Shown here: positions 17,171 through 25,150 of the stretch, piece after piece
Layout: each line of letters starts with the position of its first letter
How positions within the stretch are numbered: the first letter of the stretch is position 1
Assembly (NCBI RefSeq): GCF_042788235.1
Contig: NZ_JBHZOL010000087.1
Span: 1-64,000, forward strand
DNA from: Sphaerothrix epifaneia
GTDB lineage: Bacteria; Cyanobacteriota; Cyanobacteriia; Phormidesmidales; Phormidesmidaceae
Direction: 5' to 3'
DNA length: 64,000 bases
Position numbers and translations under genes: made by a program
The notes under the pieces: generated by a model
The model's input: the letters and a program-made list of their open reading frames with translations, nothing else
What the model was told of the DNA's origin: nothing
Database searches by the model: none

Positions 17171-18697
17171 TTAAAAGTAGGTACTAGATAGCGTCGTTTC
17201 TATCGTTTTTTGAATTTTGGGTTTGAGGGCGTTGTTTAGCTCGTTTCTCAGCAAGTCTTTGCTCTGTTGCGGACTACCAACCGACATTTGCACTCGGCCA
17301 AAAGTGACCCATTCTTTCAGCAGCTTACACTGGGGTAAAGTGATGCTAGCAGTTAGTATTTGCGCACACTTTTGAGGTTCATCCGAGCTAAACAGCAGTA
17401 GTTTATAACGTCCCGTTTGTCCCAGCAGACCAGTCAGTTCTTGTCCGGCTGATTGCTTTAAGTCTAAATAGCAGGGCAACCAGCGCAAACCTTGTTCTTT
17501 AGCGTAAAGCACCGTTAGCCAGAGTACCATCGGATGAGGACTCATGGTACAGATGCAGTTGTTGTAGGGAACGCGAAAGCCACCCGATTCAAACGCTGTC
17601 GGCGGTAGCATCATCCAGATGGAAGGAATCTGGCGATCGCTCATCCGCAAAACCTGAGGAAACACAATCTCGGCTATGGGCTTATCTTTCGGCCAAGATA
17701 CCAGCCGACAAAACTGATCTTCAGAACCTTGGCGTTTCCCTTCTCGCTTTGTTTTGGTGACGGGAACCCGTGATAAAGCATGACCAATTTGCCGACTAAT
17801 ACGCAATCCGGCCCCAAAGCGCTCTTCTAAGGGGGCTAGCTCTTCCAGAATAGCCTTCACACTTTTGGGTCGATTGTCTGGATCTTTTTCCAGACAGCTC
17901 ATAATTAAAGCTTCTAGCCGTTTTGGAACTTTGAGGGTGGGATCGACCAAGGCAAAAGACCGGGGCGTTTGATTATGGTGTGCCCGATACCACCCCCCGA
18001 AAGAATTGGTTTCAGCCCGAACTGGCAAACGCCCAGTCAGCATTTGAAACATCATAATGCCTAAGCTATAAATATCCGAGCGACTATCTAGCTCATGGCC
18101 TTCCATTTGCTCCGGTGAGGCATACGCCAGGGTGCCCATAAAACAATTTGTTTGATCAGCGCCCGATTGCATCAGCTTGGCAATTCCAAAATCTAGGATC
18201 TTGGCCAGTTCTCCCAAGGTAGGATCTTGAACTATCAAGATATTGCTGGGTTTGATATCTCGGTGAATAATGGGAAACTGCTGGCCTTTAATAACAATCC
18301 CTTCGTGGGCAGCCATTAAACCTAAGCAAATCTGCCGACAAATAGCCAGAAAACGAGGAATTGTCAGGGGCTGGGCACTCACAATTTCTCCCAGACTTTT
18401 GCCTTTGAGATACTCCATAACATAGAAGGGCACTTCATCTTCACTGACCCCGTAGTCCGTCACTCGAACCACATGGATACTTTTTTGCCCTAGCTGAGCA
18501 CACGTAGTTGCTTCCTGTACAAACCGCTCCCGCAATCGCTCAGTTAACAAAGTTTGCGCCAGAAATTTAATAGCGACCTTAACATCCCCCAGCAGCATAT
18601 CTTCCGCCAGGTAGACTCGGCCCATTGAACCTTGTCCAATTTGCTCAATTAGCCTGTAGCGATTGTCTAGCTTGCGTTGGTCGTTGGAATCTGACAT
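17171..18697 (-). CDS. Eukaryotic-type serine/threonine protein kinase
   Basis: This is a soluble Hanks-type kinase (508 residues) without transmembrane segments. The catalytic domain covers about residues 15-285: GQGSMGRVYLAED (glycine loop), VAIKFL (ATP lysine), HRDIKPSNIL (catalytic loop), DFGIAKL (metal) and ASPEQM. The C-terminal 200 residues form a conserved cyanobacterial domain of unknown function, with MSDRQIPSIWMMLPPTAF and a beta-rich stretch, probably for substrate or partner binding. The ATG at 18697 is preferred over a GTG two codons upstream; neither has a clear Shine-Dalgarno sequence. Confidence 0.9.
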   Translation of the reverse strand: MSDSNDQRKLDNRYRLIEQIGQGSMGRVYLAEDMLLGDVKVAIKFLAQTLLTERLRERFVQEATTCAQLGQKSIHVVRVTDYGVSEDEVPFYVMEYLKGKSLGEIVSAQPLTIPRFLAICRQICLGLMAAHEGIVIKGQQFPIIHRDIKPSNILIVQDPTLGELAKILDFGIAKLMQSGADQTNCFMGTLAYASPEQMEGHELDSRSDIYSLGIMMFQMLTGRLPVRAETNSFGGWYRAHHNQTPRSFALVDPTLKVPKRLEALIMSCLEKDPDNRPKSVKAILEELAPLEERFGAGLRISRQIGHALSRVPVTKTKREGKRQGSEDQFCRLVSWPKDKPIAEIVFPQVLRMSDRQIPSIWMMLPPTAFESGGFRVPYNNCICTMSPHPMVLWLTVLYAKEQGLRWLPCYLDLKQSAGQELTGLLGQTGRYKLLLFSSDEPQKCAQILTASITLPQCKLLKEWVTFGRVQMSVGSPQQSKDLLRNELNNALKPKIQKTIETTLSSTYF

Positions 18698-19343
18698 CAG
18701 CACTGATATGCTTTAGCAAAGCAATTTGAAAAATAGCAAGAAATTATAGTTAGCTACTTGAGTTAACTGCTAGAATGCCCAATTTGTTGATGAATTGCAA
18801 TTTTATGAAACAGTTGGAGGCATGAGCCAAACCGGAGACGAGGTTAACTCGTCTGTTTGAGCGCCTGCGAGTCAACAGGAGGTCAAGTTTCAAAACCAGC
18901 AATTCAAACAATGGGTTTGCAGTCAAACAATCCCTGGCAGTTAGAATCTGGAGCTTCTCCGGCGCAAAGGCCAGTGCCCCTAAAAGATTTTGGCAAAAAA
19001 GCGATCGCAGTTAAAGTTGACAGCCTTAAAAAGGCCGATCTTCAAACCCCAGTCAACGAATCCTGGCTATGACTGCGACTTCGGCTACACCCCAATGTTT
19101 TTGAGCATTTCTCCAGTTTGGTTCGCTCCTCTCAGTTACACCTGAGACGCTAATGTGGTTTATCTGCGTTGAGCTAACACCCTTGGGAACCTAGACTATG
19201 TTCCATAGGGTTGTCTAGGGTCTTTATCAACTTTACTCGATTACTCTAGGTAACGGGGTAAAGCGCTATCAGATTGAAAATTTAGCGCCGGAAATCAGGC
19301 TCCTCTTCAGAGCCTTCAATCCGCTTATCAAACTGAAATTCAA
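18698..19343. other. Gene-poor region with possible decayed small frame and a hairpin
   Basis: About 640 bases carry no confident gene. A well-placed TTGGAGG precedes an ATG at 18821-18823 whose frame stops after 12 codons. A second frame from about 18857 to 19072 (TTG start, or ATG at 18911) reads through to ...PVNESWL and has plausible composition, so this may be a decayed or frameshifted small gene. A nested hairpin sits at 19190-19219. I cannot assign a function. Confidence 0.35.
19190..19219. other. Nested hairpin in gene-poor region
   Basis: CCTAGAC (19190-19196) pairs with GTCTAGG (19213-19219), and inside it CTATG (19196-19200) can alternatively pair with CATAG (19204-19208). It is followed by GTCTTTATC. 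It could terminate a short plus-strand transcript or be part of an unrecognised RNA. Confidence 0.4.
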
Positions 19344-19802
19344 TCAACCCTGTCGCTCTAGCGTTGCCTCCATGGCACTGGTTAAGTAATGGCCAGCCAT
19401 GATGCCGCTAGAGAGATGGTACTTGTTGTCGCCCACACAATAGAGCGTTTCAAACCCTGTGCGTCGCTGGCGATCGCCTAATACCCAATAGCGTTGCACA
19501 ATCGATTCAGGCGCGATCCAGCCTTCGCCTTCAACGCGACCTAACAAGCTATGCTGCAAAACAAAGGTATACTGCCGCTCACCCCCTGTCAGCCGCCCTC
19601 GATACTGTTGCGCAATTTCATCAAGGGCTGTGTTGGGGAAGCTCAGCTTGGTGACCATAGTGAACCAGTCATCATGCCCCCAAACTATCAGCGTTTTTCC
19701 TCTGACGCCGATGGGCATCGAATCTCGCTCTAGCCAGTTGCCCTGAATTGTCCAACGCCCCGGTTCGATTAAAAAGCTGTGCCCCACGAATTCACTACCC
19801 AA
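19344..19802 (-). CDS. Hypothetical beta-rich protein, possibly calycin-like
   Basis: I do not recognise the family with certainty. The 152-residue sequence alternates short beta-like strands (WTIQGNW, KTLIVWGHDD, RQYTFVLQHSLLG, EGWIAPESIVQRYWVLG, TGFETLYCVGDNKYHLSSGI), which resembles the lipocalin/CpcS-type barrels common in cyanobacteria, and ends in a helix. No signal peptide is present. The start is uncertain: TTG at 19802 or GTG at 19787, with GGAG 16 bases before the TTG. A MITE-like element ends only 22 bases upstream of that TTG, and an in-frame stop lies at its border. Confidence 0.6.
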   Translation of the reverse strand: MGSEFVGHSFLIEPGRWTIQGNWLERDSMPIGVRGKTLIVWGHDDWFTMVTKLSFPNTALDEIAQQYRGRLTGGERQYTFVLQHSLLGRVEGEGWIAPESIVQRYWVLGDRQRRTGFETLYCVGDNKYHLSSGIMAGHYLTSAMEATLERQG

Positions 19803-19824
19803 AAAGCTTGCGGTTTTCTCCCTC

Positions 19825-19934
19825 TAATACCAAGTCTATGTGCAGCGACTCACTCATCTCCTTTTTTGCTCAGGCAGACAAACCGTAACAGCAAAGAAAG
19901 CAAATGTGCTCACGCTTCAATTTGTTTGGTATTA
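19825..19934. mobile_element. MITE-like element with 9-base terminal inverted repeats
   Basis: TAATACCAA (19825-19833) and TTGGTATTA (19926-19934) are perfect inverted repeats bounding a 110-base non-coding segment. If the outer TA on each side is a target duplication, this would fit a miniature derivative of an IS630/Tc1-type element, which targets TA. No transposase is encoded. Confidence 0.5.
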
Positions 19935-20036
19935 CCTTTCAGGATAAAGTCTAACTGCGGCAAGCGGACAAGACTTTACTTCAGGTTGCTAGGGGTTCAC
20001 GATCTTTTTACTCAAAATTGGGGGGCTTCCTAAGCG

Positions 20037-21197
20037 CTAGGGCCTATACAACTCACCTAACACCAGCCGTCGTCTGGCTCCGGTGACGCTTGGTAAATTG
20101 CTGGGAACACCGTGATAGCGCCAGAAACCAAGCACTGCAAAAGCGATCGCTTCTTTCGCTTCAGCACACAAACCCACCTCATCGGTCGTCAACACCGAAA
20201 TAGGAGCCAAACATTGCTGCAACTGTTGGCGCAGATAGTGGTTACGGCTGCCGCCGCCGCACAGTAAAACCTCATCAGGAAGCTGCGGCAAAAAGTCAGT
20301 ATAGTTTTGTACGATGCTCATCACCGTTAGCTGGCTCAGCGTGGCCAAACTATCGGCAGGGGAAAGCGCGTAGGCTTGTAGGTCTATCAGGCATTGCTGC
20401 CAGTAGTCCCAGCCAAACAGTTCTCGCCCGGTTGATTTAGGCGGTGGCTGATGAAAGTAAGGGTGACGCAGCCACTGATGCAGTAAAGGCTGGCAGGGTG
20501 TTCCCTGCGCTGCCCAAAGGCCGTCACGATCATAATGCTGTTGCCCCTGAGAAAAATGGTGGACTGCTAAATCTATTAAGCTATTGGCTGGCCCTGTATC
20601 CCAACCAAAAACGCCCAACATTTCGCCTTCTACACCTTGAGACTGAAGGCTAGGCAAGTAGGTGACGTTGCCAATTCCGCCCAAATTTTGGACACAGCGG
20701 ACGTGTTTGGGATGGCTCAATAAACACGCATCAATGGCTGAAACCAGGGGTGCCCCTTGCCCACCAGCCGCAATATCTGCAGATCGAAAGTTGCTCACAG
20801 TTGGCAGTTGAGTCAGGTGAGCGATCGCAGCGCCTCGTCCAAGCTGCACACTATAGGCTAAAGCTTGCACAGTCGCTTGCTCGCCTTGAGGGGGGCGGTG
20901 AAAAACAGTTTGCCCGTGGGAGGCAATCAAATCAGCCGACAATGTGTTGGCTTGAAGTGTCTGAGCAGCCTGAGCAAAGGCAGTAGCGATCGCATCATCT
21001 AGCTGAGCGAAACCAGCCATTGACAGCGGTTCCCCAGCGCTAGCCGCTAAAATTTGCTGACGCAAATCCGGCTCATAAGCATAGGTTTCACTAGCTAAAA
21101 GCTGTGCCGAAATTTCAAAGCCACTGCCTTTAATCTCAACTAGAGCCGCGTCAATGCCATCTACTGAAGTGCCGCTAATCAAACCAATAACGTTCAC
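20037..21197 (-). CDS. anmK: Anhydro-N-acetylmuramic acid kinase
   Basis: AnmK phosphorylates and opens 1,6-anhydro-MurNAc released from peptidoglycan turnover, giving MurNAc-6-phosphate for recycling. The N-terminus has the family signature GLISGTSVDGIDAALVEI with the ATP-binding glycines. SHGQTVFHRP, NLGGIGNVTYL, FGWDTGPANSLID and LLCGGGSRN follow in order. The 386-residue length is normal. Its ATG overlaps the stop of the upstream ktrA gene by four bases, so the pair is translationally coupled. Confidence 0.95.
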   Translation of the reverse strand: MNVIGLISGTSVDGIDAALVEIKGSGFEISAQLLASETYAYEPDLRQQILAASAGEPLSMAGFAQLDDAIATAFAQAAQTLQANTLSADLIASHGQTVFHRPPQGEQATVQALAYSVQLGRGAAIAHLTQLPTVSNFRSADIAAGGQGAPLVSAIDACLLSHPKHVRCVQNLGGIGNVTYLPSLQSQGVEGEMLGVFGWDTGPANSLIDLAVHHFSQGQQHYDRDGLWAAQGTPCQPLLHQWLRHPYFHQPPPKSTGRELFGWDYWQQCLIDLQAYALSPADSLATLSQLTVMSIVQNYTDFLPQLPDEVLLCGGGSRNHYLRQQLQQCLAPISVLTTDEVGLCAEAKEAIAFAVLGFWRYHGVPSNLPSVTGARRRLVLGELYRP

Positions 21198-21922
21198 CCA
21201 TTGACCCCGCTGCTATGGGTCATAGGTAAGCGATCAATGCCTTTGTTTGAGCCAATGACCACCATAACGGTGCCCGCCCGCAAACGCGTTACCGGGCTGG
21301 GATTGACCTCGAACTTGTCAGGTGACTCTTCTTTGCTAATCGCCATCAAGGTCAAACCATAGCGTTTACGCAGATCTAACTCCACAATGGTTTTTTGATC
21401 AAAAGCTTCTGGAACAATAACCTCAACAATGCTGTGATCAGGGTCTAGCTCAAAGCGATCGAGAACACCAGGGCGGGTGAGCGATCGCGCTAGCTCACAA
21501 CCCATCTCATGTTCGGGAAAAACCACGCGATCGGCTCCTACGCGATCGAGTAATTTGCCGTGAATTTCGGTTGAAGCTTTGGCAATCACATGAGGTACCC
21601 CAGCCTCTTTAACATTGAGCGTTGTGATAATACTTTCCTGAATATAATTACCGATCGCAATGATAACGGTATCCATATCCGCAATACCCGCCTCTTTCAA
21701 AGCAGAAGGTTCCGTTGAATCAAGCTGAATGGCGTGCGTAGCAAGTTGATCCGTCAGAATTTGCGCTACCCGCCGCTCGTCAACATCAACTCCTAGTACC
21801 TCATATCCAAGCTGGTGCAGCGTAGAACAGACAGCCCGACCAAAACGCCCCAATCCAATAACAGCAAACTGGCGATTCCCCGAACGCAGATGATGAAAAA
21901 AGCTTAAAGAGGATAGATTCAC
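21194..21922 (-). CDS. ktrA: Potassium uptake regulatory subunit KtrA (TrkA family)
   Basis: KtrA is a cytosolic RCK protein that gates the Ktr potassium/sodium channel in response to nucleotides. The N-terminal Rossmann domain shows VIGLGRFGRAVC with the GxGxxG dinucleotide motif and an acidic residue ending strand two (VDVDE). The C-terminal TrkA-C domain follows from about residue 155. A GTG at 21922 gives the N-terminus NLSSLSFF seen in cyanobacterial KtrA and has TGGAG nine bases upstream; a GTG at 21994 would add 24 atypical residues. The membrane subunits KtrB and KtrE are not in this window. Confidence 0.9.
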   Translation of the reverse strand: MNLSSLSFFHHLRSGNRQFAVIGLGRFGRAVCSTLHQLGYEVLGVDVDERRVAQILTDQLATHAIQLDSTEPSALKEAGIADMDTVIIAIGNYIQESIITTLNVKEAGVPHVIAKASTEIHGKLLDRVGADRVVFPEHEMGCELARSLTRPGVLDRFELDPDHSIVEVIVPEAFDQKTIVELDLRKRYGLTLMAISKEESPDKFEVNPSPVTRLRAGTVMVVIGSNKGIDRLPMTHSSGVNG

Positions 21923-22131
21923 TGCAGACTGCTCCAGACTTTTTTTCGATATGAATCGGTTTGAGCTAACAGAAAGAGGGCCAAGTAGCCGCACACTTAA
22001 TTCGGTAAATTTTAGTCTATCGAGATTTGGGCCTGCTTTGCGATCGCAGCGTACCGAAGAAGTCCCTCAACCACCTTGCTGAAGGGACAGTCTGCCCTAT
22101 ATCCTTAATCTTTATTTGCTAGGCTATCTAG

Positions 22132-23319
22132 ATGGTCTTGGCACAAGGGGGGAACGTGAATATACAAATTGGTCGTAACAAGGAAGTTCGCAGAGCTTAC
22201 GGAATTGACGAAATTGCACTCGTGCCTGGTCGTCGCACACTCGATCCCCAGCTAGCCGATACCCGGTGGCACATTGGCGGTATTGAACGAGAAATTCCGA
22301 TCATTGCCAGCGCCATGGATGGGGTGGTCGATGTCAAAATGGCAGTTTTGCTTAGTCAACTGGGGGCTTTAGGCGTCCTTAACTTGGAAGGGATCCAAAC
22401 CCGCTACGAAGATCACAATCCGATTCTCGATCAAATTGCGTCAGTCGGCAAAGACGAATTTGTCACGCTGATGCAAAAGCTCTACGCAGAACCTGTTAAG
22501 CCCGAACTGATTCAAAAACGAATTGCCGAAATTAAAGCGCAAGGCGGTATTGCTGCCGTTAGTTTAACCCCGGCTGGCGCAGCTCAGTACGGCAGGCAAG
22601 TTGCTGAAGCTGGTGCAGATTTAGTCTTTGTGCAGGCTACAGTTGTCTCTACTGCTCACCTCTCACCTGAATCTATCGCCCCCTTAGATCTGAGCAAATT
22701 CTGCCAAGAAATGCCTATTCCTGTTGTTCTTGGCAACTGTGTGACCTACGAAGTTGCGCTGAATCTAATGAAAGCGGGAGCCGCAGCCGTTTTAGTTGGC
22801 ATTGGCCCCGGAGCCGCTTGTACTTCTCGCGGCGTTTTAGGTATTGGGGTGCCGCAAGCGACGGCAGTGGCGGATTGTGCTGCTGCTAGAGACGACTATT
22901 ACCAAGAGACGGGACGGTACGTGTCTATTGTTGCCGATGGCGGTCTGGTGACGGGTGGAGACATCTGCAAGTGTATCGCCTGTGGTGCAGACGGGGTAAT
23001 GATTGGCTCTCCGTTTGCGAGAGCGAAAGAAGCACCCGGACGAGGCTTTCACTGGGGTATGGCCACACCTAGCCCAGTTCTCCCCCGTGGCACTCGCATC
23101 CGAGTAGGTACTACAGGCACGCTAGAGCAAATTTTACGCGGCCCAGCCCAGCTAGATGATGGTACCCATAATTTCTTAGGCGCTTTGCAAACCAGCATGG
23201 GCACCTTGGGTGCTAAAGATCTCAAAGAAATGCAGCAGGTTGAAGTGGTCATTGCTCCGTCTTTGCTGACGGAGGGTAAAGTGTATCAAAAAGCTCAGCA
23301 GTTGGGTATGGGTAAGTAA
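22132..23319 (+). CDS. guaB3: GuaB3-type IMP dehydrogenase lacking CBS domains
   Basis: The IMPDH/GMP reductase TIM barrel is complete, but the CBS (Bateman) insertion of ordinary GuaB is absent, which marks the GuaB3 subfamily. The catalytic cysteine (about Cys230) is in GIGPGAACTSRGVLG, the phosphate-binding region is in DGGLVTGGDICKCIACGADGVMIG, and SAMDGVVD lies near the N-terminus. GuaB3 from cyanobacteria oxidises IMP to XMP with NAD, feeding GMP synthesis. The ATG at 22132 is used; a GTG at 22156, closely preceded by AAGGGGGG, is a serious alternative. The Yfr1 small RNA lies downstream, as in other cyanobacteria. Confidence 0.92.
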   Translation: MVLAQGGNVNIQIGRNKEVRRAYGIDEIALVPGRRTLDPQLADTRWHIGGIEREIPIIASAMDGVVDVKMAVLLSQLGALGVLNLEGIQTRYEDHNPILDQIASVGKDEFVTLMQKLYAEPVKPELIQKRIAEIKAQGGIAAVSLTPAGAAQYGRQVAEAGADLVFVQATVVSTAHLSPESIAPLDLSKFCQEMPIPVVLGNCVTYEVALNLMKAGAAAVLVGIGPGAACTSRGVLGIGVPQATAVADCAAARDDYYQETGRYVSIVADGGLVTGGDICKCIACGADGVMIGSPFARAKEAPGRGFHWGMATPSPVLPRGTRIRVGTTGTLEQILRGPAQLDDGTHNFLGALQTSMGTLGAKDLKEMQQVEVVIAPSLLTEGKVYQKAQQLGMGK

Positions 23320-23350
23320 AGTTGGCCTTGCCATACGGCCAAACCAACTT
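23319..23350 (+). terminator. Possible guaB3 terminator hairpin
   Basis: AAGTTGG (23319-23325) overlaps the guaB3 stop and pairs with CCAACTT (23344-23350). An inner TTGGCC/GGCCAA pairing competes. No T-run follows, so termination would be inefficient or Rho-dependent-like. Confidence 0.4.
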
Positions 23351-23446
23351 ATTAACAGACGCAGGGGGCTTTGTAAAAGTTTAAAACTTTTCAAGCAGGC
23401 CGCTGAGATGGGTGGCAAATTCTAACCCGTCGCTTAGAATGGGAAA

Positions 23447-23522
23447 TAGCGGAGACGGAAGTTTCCGTTCACTCCTCACACCACACTCCGCCTAAGCTTT
23501 TAGTTTAGGCGGTTCCTCTTTA
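23447..23522 (+). ncRNA. yfr1: Small regulatory RNA Yfr1
   Basis: The invariant unpaired Yfr1 motif ACTCCTCACAC lies at 23471-23481. It is flanked as expected by a 5' stem (ACGGA, loop AGTT, TCCGT at 23455-23468) and a strong 3' stem, CCGCCTAA (23488-23495) with TTAGGCGG (23505-23512), followed by TTCCTCTTT as terminator. A -10-like TAGAAT at 23435-23440 predicts a start near 23447. Yfr1 is a conserved cyanobacterial RNA that pairs with target mRNAs, including porin-type outer-membrane mRNAs, and is often found next to guaB. Ends are estimates. Confidence 0.9.
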
Positions 23523-23673
23523 TAGACAAGCTGTTTGCGTCAATTCCGGAAAATTAAAGAACGTTTAGAGTAGTCTTTAATTAAGGTTGTAATCTTGGTC
23601 TAGCAAACGGGCGATCGCGTAGTTCTCATCCATTATGGTCAACTAGAATACCCAGCAATTAGGTGGTTCTAAG

Positions 23674-24057
23674 ATGCCTTACTCAGTTACTTATGATTCT
23701 GAGAATTGCTTTATTTTGACTACACTTTGGGGAGCAATCGATCAATCCATTGTGGATGATAGTCGCTTCGACGTAGCGCGTCTGGCCAAACAGCACAATT
23801 GCTTTGCTGTTATTGCCGACTTGCGTGAAGCAACCTCAGCCGTTTCTACAATGGAGATTTACAAGCTGCCACAGACAACATCAGCGCAAATCTCCGCTGC
23901 AGGAATGCCCATTCGTCGATTCAAACGCGCCCTAGTTGTTGCCCAAGACTTATTAGACGATCCCGTTTTCTTTGAAACCGTCTCGCAAAACCACGGTCAA
24001 AATGTGAGAATATTCCACACGCTAGAGGAAGCTAAAAAGTGGTTATCTGTTGCATAG
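23674..24057 (+). CDS. Conserved STAS/SpoIIAA-like hypothetical protein
   Basis: The 127-residue product has the alternating strand/helix pattern of STAS or SpoIIAA-like domains: FILTTLWGAIDQSIVDD, a helix, FAVIADLREAT, a helix, RALVVAQDLLDDPVFFETVSQNHG, then VRIFHTLEEAKKWL. The final EEAKKWL helix is typical of this group. No phospho-acceptor serine motif is evident. The family is unclear and the assignment is by pattern only. It is preceded by the Yfr1 RNA and stands apart from the following peroxiredoxin operon. Confidence 0.65.
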   Translation: MPYSVTYDSENCFILTTLWGAIDQSIVDDSRFDVARLAKQHNCFAVIADLREATSAVSTMEIYKLPQTTSAQISAAGMPIRRFKRALVVAQDLLDDPVFFETVSQNHGQNVRIFHTLEEAKKWLSVA

Positions 24058-24183
24058 CGCTATTTCCCATGACGAAAACGCTATCAGCAAGCGCTATCCA
24101 TCCCCTAACTTTTACTCAATCTTTCTGCCTAGAGGCAAGCGCTTTAATTTAACGGCATCAGTTCTCTTCAACCAAGATAAACA

Positions 24184-24654
24184 ATGACGCTCAATCCTGG
24201 TGATTCCGCTCCGGACTTTAGCTTGCCCGATGCGGCAGGTAAGCTGGTTAGCCTGTCAGATTTTGCAGGGCAGCGCCTGGTTTTGTACTTTTACCCACGC
24301 GACAACACCCCAGGCTGCACCAAAGAAGCCTGCGGGTTTCGAGATGTTTATCCCCGCTATCAAGAGCAGTCAGTAGCCGTGTTGGGCATTAGCACTGACG
24401 ATGCCAAGTCACATACAAAATTTGCTACCAAATATGAGTTGCCTTTTCCGCTGTTGTCTGACGCAGAAGGTCAGGTGGCTAGTGCTTATGGCAGCTACGG
24501 TCTGAAAAAGTTTATGGGCAAAGCGTACATGGGGATTAGTCGCAGCACTTTCATCATTGGCCCAGATGGTAGGATTGAAAAGATCTACCGCAAGGTCAAG
24601 CCAGCGTCCCACGCAACCGAAGTGCTTGAAGATTTGGCGGCTCTATCTACTTAA
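24184..24654 (+). CDS. bcp: Peroxiredoxin Q / BCP family thiol peroxidase
   Basis: This enzyme reduces hydrogen peroxide and organic peroxides with thioredoxin as donor. The peroxidatic Cys45 and resolving Cys50 lie in DNTPGCTKEACGFRD, the 2-Cys arrangement of the atypical PrxQ subgroup. The 156-residue length is normal and there is no signal peptide. It is the first gene of a tight cluster with a Nudix hydrolase (10-base gap) and an alpha/beta hydrolase (30-base gap). Thioredoxin TrxA is encoded elsewhere in the window at 48852. Confidence 0.95.
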   Translation: MTLNPGDSAPDFSLPDAAGKLVSLSDFAGQRLVLYFYPRDNTPGCTKEACGFRDVYPRYQEQSVAVLGISTDDAKSHTKFATKYELPFPLLSDAEGQVASAYGSYGLKKFMGKAYMGISRSTFIIGPDGRIEKIYRKVKPASHATEVLEDLAALST

Positions 24655-24664
24655 GCAATTTTTC

Positions 24665-25120
24665 ATGAGCCTGATTTGGCGTCCTGTGCGCGTTTTGCTA
24701 GGTCTACTGCTGAGAAGGCCAATTTTAGGAACTAGCGTCATTCCAGTGCTACCAACCGGGCAAATTGTGCTAATTCGGCGCACTGATAATGGTCTTTGGG
24801 GGCTACCAGGCGGAATTATAGATTGGGGAGAAGACATTCTCACCGCCGCCCGCCGAGAACTTGCTGAAGAAACCGGCCTGGATTTGCTGCATGTGGGCCG
24901 TTTAGTGGGGATTTATTCCAAACCCCAGCGAGATCCTCGCTTTCATTCTGTTTGTGTGGCTTTAGAAGCTCATGTTGCGGGTCAGCCGATGGTAGCTGAT
25001 CCGGCTGAAGTCATAGAAATTTCAGCTTTTGATCCGCAGCGGCTGCCTATGCGTAACCTTTCCCATGATCATGCCCAGCAGTTGCAAGACTATTTGGCGG
25101 GAAAGACCGTTTTAGCATAA
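24665..25120 (+). CDS. Nudix hydrolase
   Basis: The 151-residue protein carries a complete Nudix box, starting GGIIDWGEDILTAARREL and continuing into AEETGL, which binds metal and hydrolyses a nucleoside-diphosphate-linked substrate. The short hydrophobic N-terminus (VRVLLGLLL) may tether it to a membrane or simply pack against the domain. The substrate cannot be told. The ATG at 24665 is chosen because longer starts would overlap the peroxiredoxin gene. Its place in the bcp operon suggests, but does not show, a role in cleaning oxidised nucleotides. Confidence 0.88.
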   Translation: MSLIWRPVRVLLGLLLRRPILGTSVIPVLPTGQIVLIRRTDNGLWGLPGGIIDWGEDILTAARRELAEETGLDLLHVGRLVGIYSKPQRDPRFHSVCVALEAHVAGQPMVADPAEVIEISAFDPQRLPMRNLSHDHAQQLQDYLAGKTVLA

Positions 25121-25150
25121 GTGTTATAGCAACAAGGCTTAAAAGCAGGG

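Noticed and set aside
19135..19345. Possible 6S or signal-recognition RNA in the gene-poor region
   Set aside because: The central bulge and long paired arms of 6S and the conserved tip of SRP RNA were not found; only the local hairpin is supported.
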